Source: Progne subis subis
Taxonomy: Eukaryota; Chordata; Aves; Passeriformes; Hirundinidae
Length of the DNA stretch: 64,000 nt
Assembly (NCBI GenBank): GCA_022316685.1
Contig: JAKJHU010000677.1
Span: 1 to 64,000 of the forward strand
Direction: 5' to 3'
Part shown: positions 56,500 to 64,000 of the stretch, one piece after another
Position numbering within the stretch: position 1 is the stretch's first letter
How the letters are laid out: each line of letters opens with the position of its first letter
The notes under the pieces: model-generated
What the model was told of the DNA's origin: nothing
Seen by the model: the letters and a program-made list of their open reading frames with translations, nothing else
Databases searched by the model: none
Program-made: the position numbers and the translations under genes

Positions 56500-57070
56500 C
56501 CCAAACCTGTGGGTCCATAAAACCAAACCTGGGAGTCCTCAACCCCAAATCTGGGGAATCATAAACCCAAACCTGAGGGCCCACAACCCCAAACCTGAGG
56601 GTTCACAACCCCAAACCTGGGGTTCCACCGAGCCAAAACCTGAGAGTCAACAACCCCAAATCGAGGGAATTATAAACCCAGACTTGAGGGTTCTCAAATC
56701 CAAGCCTTGAGGTCTGCAGCCCCAAATCTGGGGGCCCAAAAGCCCAAACTGGGTGTTCCGTAACTCCAAATCTGGGGTTCTGCCTACCCAAATCTGGGCC
56801 CCCAAACTTGGGGGTTCACAAATCCAGATCTGAGGAACCATAATTCCCAACCTGAGGGTTCACAAATCCAAACCTTGGGCTCCACCAACCCAAACCTGGG
56901 GTTCCACAGACTGAAACCTGGAGTTCTAAAACTCCAAAGCTCCACAGCCCCGAATCTTGGGCTCCACAAATCCCCAGACCTGGGAGTCTACAAACCAGAC
57001 CCACGGGTCTGTGAACCCAAACTTTGGGGTCTGCGAACCCACACTTGGGGTTCCACAATCCCAAACCCGT
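56500..57070. repeat. ~30-36-bp degenerate minisatellite in the RIMS3 3' UTR
   Basis: Repeats of AACCCCAAACCTGGGGGTTC type with CACAA or ATAAA linkers. Confidence 0.88.
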
Positions 57071-59499
57071 GGCCGGCAGGACTCGTCTGCACTGTGGCCA
57101 ATTCGCCCGGCACTGCCACAACTTCGCTGACAGGGACTCGGAGCCGCTGCTGTGACTTTGCCAAGCCCAAACCACCGAGAAGGGAATTGGCCGCATCCTG
57201 CTGAGCTGGGATGGCGAAATGTTCATCCTTTCCAACCCCGCCCCGTGAAGGAAGAAGGATGAAATCCTCCTCTGCCGGTTGGAGCGCGGGCTGCGATTCC
57301 TGGATGGAGACCTCTGGGAATGTGAATCCTGAACCTCTGGTGGTTTGGGGAACAAACTCGTTGTCCTGAGTGCTGAGACAGGAACAAACAACGCCTTGGA
57401 CTCGACGTTCCCTCCCGAGCACGGGGCGATTCCGCGAGACCGACGGAATCACGGCGAACGGAATTCCACGAGGCTCAACCTGCCGGAGCCTGTGCCAGCT
57501 TCTCAACTCTCCATTAGGGAAAGCATCCCAAAAGGAAAAGCTTTTCCCTCCTCCGAGCTGCCACTCTTCCCTCCGGCTTCACCAACTCGGTTCTGACGGG
57601 AAAACTCCAAATGTGCCGTGGCGGGATTGTCCCAGGCGGAGCGGGAGCGTGGGCAGAGCGGGGAGCGGAGCAGGGACGTTCTGCTCCTGGCGTGGGCACA
57701 GCTTCCCACCCCCTCCGCATTCCCGCATTCCCTGCCAGGAACATCCCACGGCTGTGCCGTGCCTGGAGCAGGAGATGAGCAGCAGAACCAAGCGCTCCCC
57801 GAGGGCCAGGGAGAGAAGCCCTGGGTTTCTGCTGGAAAAACCCCGGTGAAATTCCACCCGGGAACGAGGGAAAGCCAAAGGTTTTGGCGCAGGGATCACC
57901 GAGGATGAGTCGGGGGTGACAAGGACGAAGTGCAGCCCTCGGTGGGAGGGGTTCCTCCTGCTCCTGGAGGAGTGGGAACACCATGGAGCGACACCGAAAT
58001 CCAGGAAAACATTCCCTCCTTCCCTTCCAGTCCCCCACTCGCTTCCCAGCAGGAATGACCCACCTTAAACTGCCGTGGGAAACCCGGACTGGGGGAAGAG
58101 CCGGGATTGTGCCACACCGGGGTTGCAGCATCATTTCTCAACCCCCAGCACCTCGTGTCTGACGTTTTCCTTCCTCAAACGATGACAAAAACACAGCCAA
58201 GACACCCAGAAATCCCAAACCGAGCCCCGTGCCAGCTCCTGAGGGGATGAGCTCCATCCCAGGAAAAATTCCTGCACTCCAAGGTTGGTTGGTTGTTGTT
58301 TTTCTGGGGGAATGTTTTCCCGCAAAGGGCATTTCTTGATGTGCAATAGGATTTGCAAAATTCCCTGGAAGGGATTGCGAGTTTGATGATTTCCTCTATT
58401 TTCTGTCAAGGAAAGAAATCCAAACCACTGGATTTGGCACAGATTTTGGTGTTGTTTTTTTTTTTTTTTTCCTGGAAAGAGGAATGAATGTGGAATTAAA
58501 TCAGTTTTTCAGCCCGTTTGACACCCAGCCCCCACCCGACACTGCCAGAGCTGAAATCCAAACCCCCAGCTGGAGTCACGAGGATGGATTTGACAAGAAA
58601 AACCTTGGAATGATGCTGAAACATCCCCTAAAAGCTGACAAAATTCACACAAAGCACAGAAAACACTCCAAGATTCCGGGCCCGAGTTATCCCTGGTTTT
58701 CCACCAGCCTGGAATGGGTCAGGTTTGCCAAAGTCCAGTGAAAATTTCCAAGGAATTGGGATCAGTCAGAATCCAGCTCCTGTTTCACCACCATCAGGGC
58801 ACGCTGCAAAATTGGGAGAGGAGGTTTGGATGGAGTTTTCCCGAAATCCAGAGGAATACAGCACCAAATCCCTGAACCTACTGCCACAGAGCACCGGAGA
58901 CTGGGGGGAAAAATTCCCTCCACCTTTCCCAGCTCTGCCAACCTTTCCTCCAGGAGCTGGGAGCTCCTGGTTCCAAACAGACCGGGAATTCCTCAGGAAT
59001 GGGATCAGGATTCCCTTGGCTGACAGGGAATCTCTTCCGTTCCCACAACTTGGGAAATCCAGCCTGGATTCCATGATTCCCACCTGGATTCACAAACCCC
59101 AGCAGGGCAGGGAGGGTTTTTCAAAAAAAAAAAAAACTGCACCAAGGATGTTTTCCCAGGCGGAAAACTTTTCTTCCAGTTGACTCAGATGCTTCTTTCC
59201 GGACGGACGGGAAACTCCTGGATGTGGGAACCTCTGGAATGTTTGGGACTGCTTTGGAAAAAATCACGGAATTGTGCAGATCGAGGAACAGTGGCCGGGC
59301 TGAATCCAACCCGATTTTTCCTCATGGATGGGAAGAGCTCTCCCTGCTTTCCCTGGGGATTTCATGCAGATGGATGTGGAGAATTCCCTGCGGGAACAGC
59401 AAGGTTTGCATCCCGCTCTGCTGGCCCTTCCCGGTGTTTTTGCAGCAAAGCTGTTCCGACTGGAAGTTTCCCCTCTGCTCCACAGGATCCCAGCCTGGT

Positions 59500-59635
59500 T
59501 TGGGTGGGAAAGATCCCAAAATCCACCGAATTCCAGCCCTCAGAGGCTGCTCCAAGCCCCATCCTGGGTCACTTCCAGGCACAGGTTTCTCGTGGAGAAA
59601 CCCTTTCCCAATCCTTGGCTGGTTGGTTAAAGGCG
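59500..59635 (-). mobile_element. Possible CR1 LINE fragment
   Basis: GAGGCTGCTCCAAGCCCCAT and GGGTCACTTCCAGGCACAGG resemble the reverse complement of a diverged CR1 tail. Shorter and weaker than the others. Confidence 0.4.
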
Positions 59636-60334
59636 TGAAAAAAATCACTTTCAGGAGCTGAGAAGCTGCAGGAAAGACTTTTTAGGATTTAAACAAAAAG
59701 GCATCCCAAATAATGGGGCTGGAATTTTTGGGGGTCACTCCGTGACTGGGTGGGACAATCCCGCTCACCTGAGGAAGATTTTGGGGTTAAAAAGCCTTGG
59801 AAAAGCGTCCAAGCGTTGGTCTGGGTGTCTGAGGAACCTCCACGTTGTGGGACCCACCCCGAGCATCCCTCAGGAACACCGGGATGGGCTCCAGGAATCC
59901 AGGAGAATCCAGGAGATCCCGGTGCTCCCCCAGGGTCGGGAGCTGCCGTGCCCGGCTGGAGCTCCGGTTCTTGCTATACCTCATCCTTTCCTTTTCCTTG
60001 GATCCTTCCCTCTTCCCACTTTTTCCATTCCTTTAGGACCCAGAGCTTGTGCACTCGGCCACATCCAGGGTTTTCGTTTGTGTGTTTGTTTGTTTGTTTC
60101 TCTGTGGAACAAAAAGCAATCCATGATTGGGGCGGGCAACTCCCAACCCTGCTCCCTTTGGGATTTGAGCCCAGGGCAAGGGAATCCCGGGGCTGGAGGG
60201 ATGATCCAGAGGGATCCCTGTGCCTCTTTCCCATCTCCCTGTCCAGCAGCTCCTCCAGGGCTGCCCTGAACCCCCAAAACCTTCCCAGGGGTGGGCGAGG
60301 GCCTCGATTCCAAAATCCAGGGCTGCTCCTGCCT

Positions 60335-60590
60335 TTGGAAGGGCACAGATCCCTTCCCAAATTCCTTTCCAAAGCCTTTGGAGGGGCACAAAGCCCTTGG
60401 AAGGGCACAAATCCTTTTCCAAAGCCCTTTCCAAAGCCCTTGGAAGGGCACAAATCCCTCTCCAAATATCTTGGAAGGGCACAAATCCCTCTCCAAAACC
60501 CTTGGAGGGACACAAATCCCTTCCCAAATCCTTTTCCAAAGCCCTTGGAAGGGCACAAATCCCTCTCCAAAGCTCCTGGAAAGACAAGGA
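60335..60590. repeat. ~30-bp minisatellite in the RIMS3 3' UTR
   Basis: Repeats of CCCTTGGAAGGGCACAAATC with CCTCTCCAAA or CCTTTCCAAAG linkers, about eight units. Confidence 0.9.
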
Positions 60591-62394
60591 GCCTCTGGAG
60601 CAGGCAGGGAAGGCGTCCCACCCTCGGGAGAGGACGGGTGTGGAATGCTGATCCCATTCCCTACAGGATCCCAGCTCCCTCCGGCTCCAAAAGGAATTTT
60701 CTCCCGCCGCAGGGAATATCCCGAAGGAATTCCCCGATCCCGAGGGAGCCCCTGAATGTTCAGAGCACTTTGAAGTTGGTGGCCTTGTTTTCTTAAAGGG
60801 CTTCGATCCTTTCATGAAAGGAGAGAATCTTTCCCCATCCCATCCTCCTCCTCCTCCTCCCCAGCTCGGAATTCATCCCAGGAATGTTCAGGATGATCCA
60901 GGACTCCGGAATCTGTCATTAATCCCTCAAGTTTACACCTAAAAGAGCGGCTCTGGGGAGAGGAGAGTCGGGAATTTCTCCTGGAATTCGGGTTGGCAGC
61001 AGCACCAGGAAAATAAAAAGGGAGTGGGGAGGTAGTGGGGGAAAAGCCCTGATGGATTTTTAGGAATAGCAAAATGAAGTTTGGGAATGTTTATCCCATC
61101 CGAAAATTCTGGATTTTCCATCCAAACGGAGGGATTTTATCCATAGTAAGGAATATTTTGATACCCAGCTTCCCCTCATAAAAAGTTTGAGGGGGAATAA
61201 AAAGGGAATTGTGGAATTCCAGATCGGTTTGGGTCCATTAAAAATAAACCAGAAGGGAATAAAAGGGTGGAAATGATGAGGGATTAAAGGCAAGGAGGTG
61301 CTCCCAAAGCTCTGCCAGAAATTCCAAACCCTCGGAAGCTGAGGCTGAAAGGAGGGATGGGGCTGAAAGTGCAAAATCCCACCAGGACCCCAAAATCCCT
61401 CCCATTTTCCAGCCTCAAATCCCCCAAAATCTGCATGGAAAGGGATCACCAGGAGAGGTAGGGAAGTGTCAGAGCCTAATTAACCCCGAGTTAATTAAGC
61501 ACTAAATGAGAAGGTGACAGCTGAGGGGGGGAAAGGAGAGCCAGGGGAAGACTTTCCCTGGATATTTTAGGATTTCTGGGAGCTGGGATGGGAGCAGCGA
61601 CTCCACCTCGCTCAATTTGTGCTAAACTGGGTTTAATGACAGATTCCTCCCGTTCCACAACTCCACCCTCCCCAAAAATCACCGGGAAGGGGCGGAACTG
61701 GAGCATCCTTGGAGCCCCAGTCCCACATCCAAGAGAAGGGGATGGGTTTGGGACGGCTACAGAAGAAGCGGGAATATTTAAAAAAACCCACAAAACAAAA
61801 AAAAAACACCACAAAAAACCAAGGAGCAAATGGAATTTTCTACCTGTGTCCTGTCCCGTTTTTCTATGTGTGTGTGGTCCTTTCTTAAATGTCAAACTCT
61901 TGTATTTTTGTGGTTTCTATCTGCGGGACCGACGGCTCTGAGGGCGCACGTTGTTTTGTAAAATATTCCTGACATTTTTTTCCTTCCTCAAAGACAACAA
62001 CAACAACAAAAAACAAAAAAAAGGGAGGAAAAGCTGAATTATTTCACCTTTGAATTGGCTTTGCATGTACAGTATCGGGGCAGCAAGTGGAGATGATTAA
62101 AGCCAGCTTGAAAACTTTTTCATGTGCTTGAGTTTTTTTCCCCCCCCACCAAAAAAAAAAAAATCATTCCACAGCTCTTTAGGATACTTTGGGAAAGAGA
62201 GGAATGGGAGAAAACCTCTAAAATCTCTTTCCCCTGGAAAAAGTGGGTTTGACTTGAGGAAAGAAATCCCATGATGAATAAAAGATCCCAACAAGCATCC
62301 CCAAACCTCTCTGGTTCCCAAATCCCAGCTCCAGCTTCCCAAGAAAAATGTGCAGGGATGGGAAAAAGGGGAATGGGCAGGGTTGGGTGGGATT

Positions 62395-62530
62395 TTGGGA
62401 TTTTGGGGATGGAATTCCCAGAAAAGCTGTGGCTGCTCCATCCCTGGAAGTGTCCAAGGCTGGAGAAATCTGGGATTGGGAAAGTGCCAGGGGGTGGAAC
62501 GGGACCCAAACCATTCTGGAATTCCTCAAT
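62395..62530 (+). mobile_element. CR1 LINE 3' fragment
   Basis: TTCCCAGAAAAGCTGTGGCT, CCATCCCTGGAAGTGTCCAA and ACCCAAACCATTCTGGAATT; plus orientation, just past the inferred RIMS3 poly(A) site. Confidence 0.75.
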
Positions 62531-62849
62531 CCTCTGATTTTCCCCCGTACCTTCACGTTTTGGGACGAGCCTCGAGCGGGTTTTGTTAAACCCAGGCTTA
62601 AAGCTGCGATGAAATCACGGAATGAAAGCTGGAATGAAACAATTTAATGCAGGAATTCTGCTCCACCTTCCCCCCATCCCAAAGCCGAGGGGTTTGTATA
62701 TAAAAGTGTCAACTTTGGATTCTTCCAGCCCTGGCTGTGCTCCCTCAGCTCCCTGGCATTTGGGACAGAGCCCAAACCAGAGGGAATCTGGGCTGATTTT
62801 ATTTTTGGGGATGAAATTCCCTCAATTCCCACACCTGGAGTGAACCACC

Positions 62850-64000
62850 AGCACCAGAGGAGTCCACTGCAATATTTTATTTGGGAATTTACATATCCAC
62901 AGGAGAGGGCAGACCACAAGTCCGACTTCTTGCTGACTTTTGAAGCAGTTTTGGGTTCTACTGGAGATGAGAAAAGAAATCTGCCTAAGATTAAAATGTC
63001 CCAAGCGAGCCAGGAAAAAGGGGAGGGGGGGAAAACTGGGATTTTACACAGGAACGACGACAACAAGAACGAAACGAAACAGAGAGAAAAAAAAAAACCA
63101 AACAATAATACGAAAAAAGTATAAATTAGGACGTCAGAGTCATTTTTAAAAGCGTAAGAAAACTTGCACGGGGCTCTGGGCCCCGGAGAATTAACTCTGG
63201 TTAGATCGTTAAAAGTGAAATTCCATCAAATCCCAACACCAGCCAGACAATTCCCTCCACAGTGCAAGTTTTTCACATTCCATCGGCTTTGCCCCCGCTC
63301 CGGGCGAGATTCCTGCTTGCTCAGGGCGGGTGGGAGAGGGGCTTTTCCCAAGGACTTTGGTTCCAAGGAGGGCGGGAGCAGGGAGAGCTCTGCTCCAGGG
63401 AGGAGGTAGCAAGGCTCGCTTGCCCCTGGGCTCAGCTTAAATCCAGTTCCTCAGCACCAAACCAAGTTCCGCCCCCCAACCCTATTTTTTTCCCCCTACC
63501 CCAAAAAAAAAAAACCAAAAAAACAACCTAACACTGGAGTTGAAGTGAGAAATTCCCAGCTTTCTGGGAGGGGTTCAGTCCAGAATTCCCAGTCCCACCT
63601 GTGCCCAGGTGCCCAGCAGGGCATCAAGTGCTACCCAGGAGCTCTTTGTGCGGGGAGGGATCCTCTCCCCGCGTGCATTGACTGTGCTGAGGACGCCGAG
63701 CCGTCCCCGTGGCTGTGACAGTGGAAAAGGCAGAGATGGAGCTCAGGGATTGGGGAAAAATAAAAGTATTCGGGTTGGGCTGGGTCACCAAACCCAAAAG
63801 GAAAAAACAAAACAAAACAAAAAACCCCAAAAAACCCCCAAACCCCTGAATGTCTGGTGGAGCGGGTTTGGAGAACGGAACAAAGGCAGAAATGGTCAGG
63901 TGCGAGCGAGGGCTCATTTCCACAGCGGGGAGCTGAGGGAGGGATTGCTGCCCTGGGCTCCTCCTCCTCCTCCTCCTCCTCCTCCCATGGACTGTCCATA
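62850..64000 (-). other. Probable 3' end of a convergent minus-strand gene
   Basis: A minus-strand AATAAA lies at 62881-62876. From there to the window end the sequence is AT-moderate, with short A/T tracts and no minisatellite, and looks UTR-like on the minus strand. No coding exon is seen. By human order the neighbour could be EXO5 or SMAP2, but nothing in the sequence identifies it. A (CTC)n run lies at 63958-63985. Confidence 0.35.

Larger units (their letters stand above)
54488..62120 (+). other. RIMS3: Probable long 3' UTR of RIMS3
   Basis: No splice-supported coding segment is seen after the stop. ATTAAA at 62096-62101, followed by CTTGAAAAC and a TGTGCTTGAGTTTTTT stretch, is a convincing poly(A) site. 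Other AATAAA hexamers lie at 61012 and 61196, so shorter ends are possible. The region contains T-tracts (54570-54610, 55081-55093), a (TA)n run near 55110-55128, and minisatellites listed separately. A UTR of several kb is known for mammalian RIMS3; the extent here is inferred. Confidence 0.5.

Noticed and set aside
60931..60937. GTTTACA in the RIMS3 3' UTR as a miR-30 target site
   Set aside because: One 7-mer in several kb is expected by chance and no conservation can be judged.
63164..63531. Coding exon of the neighbouring gene (EXO5 or SMAP2)
   Set aside because: No splice-bounded frame with recognisable residues is visible. The block reads as UTR-like sequence on the minus strand.

Overview
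This is vertebrate nuclear DNA, almost certainly from a bird. The evidence is small exons with GT/AG junctions, CpG islands, many truncated CR1-type LINE tails in both orientations, and GC-rich sequence full of minisatellites, as on avian microchromosomes. I lean towards a songbird but cannot prove it. No bacterial or viral gene is visible. Most long open frames lie over minisatellites or GC-rich islands and are not genes.

Two protein genes stand head to head. NFYC (nuclear transcription factor Y subunit gamma) is on the minus strand. Its nine coding exons lie between 18603 and 1511 and join without a frame break into a 335-residue protein, the length of a common vertebrate isoform as I remember it. 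Its 3' UTR ends near 770. Two CpG islands (about 27.5-28.6 kb and 32.2-33.2 kb) each hold a minus-strand splice donor and are read as alternative non-coding first exons. The intron between coding exons 4 and 5 carries the microRNA hairpins mir-30e and mir-30c-1 on the same strand, the arrangement known in mammals.

RIMS3 (regulating synaptic membrane exocytosis 3) is on the plus strand. Its six coding exons between 48979 and 54487 join into a 309-residue protein with one C2 domain. A third CpG island (39.8-40.6 kb) ending in a donor at 40016 is its likely first exon. The 3' UTR appears long, with a good poly(A) site near 62.1 kb. A minus-strand AATAAA at 62876-62881 suggests that the next gene ends convergently.

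The layout is: 1-770 NFYC downstream flank; 770-18.6 kb NFYC coding part; 18.6-32.9 kb NFYC long 5' introns and promoters; 33.3-39.8 kb intergenic; 39.8-48.9 kb RIMS3 5' region; 48.9-54.5 kb RIMS3 coding part; 54.5-62.1 kb RIMS3 3' UTR; 62.1-64 kb convergent flank.

The points most worth a second look are: an NF-Y-type CCAAT array with exact 32-bp spacing in the promoter of an NF-Y subunit gene; a possible uORF overlapping the NFYC start; a RIMS3 intron made almost entirely of an 18-bp minisatellite that begins at the splice donor; a ~145-bp tandem array and a 28-copy perfect CCTTT tract in NFYC introns; and an intronic duplication next to NFYC coding exon 5 that seems to carry a decayed exon edge.
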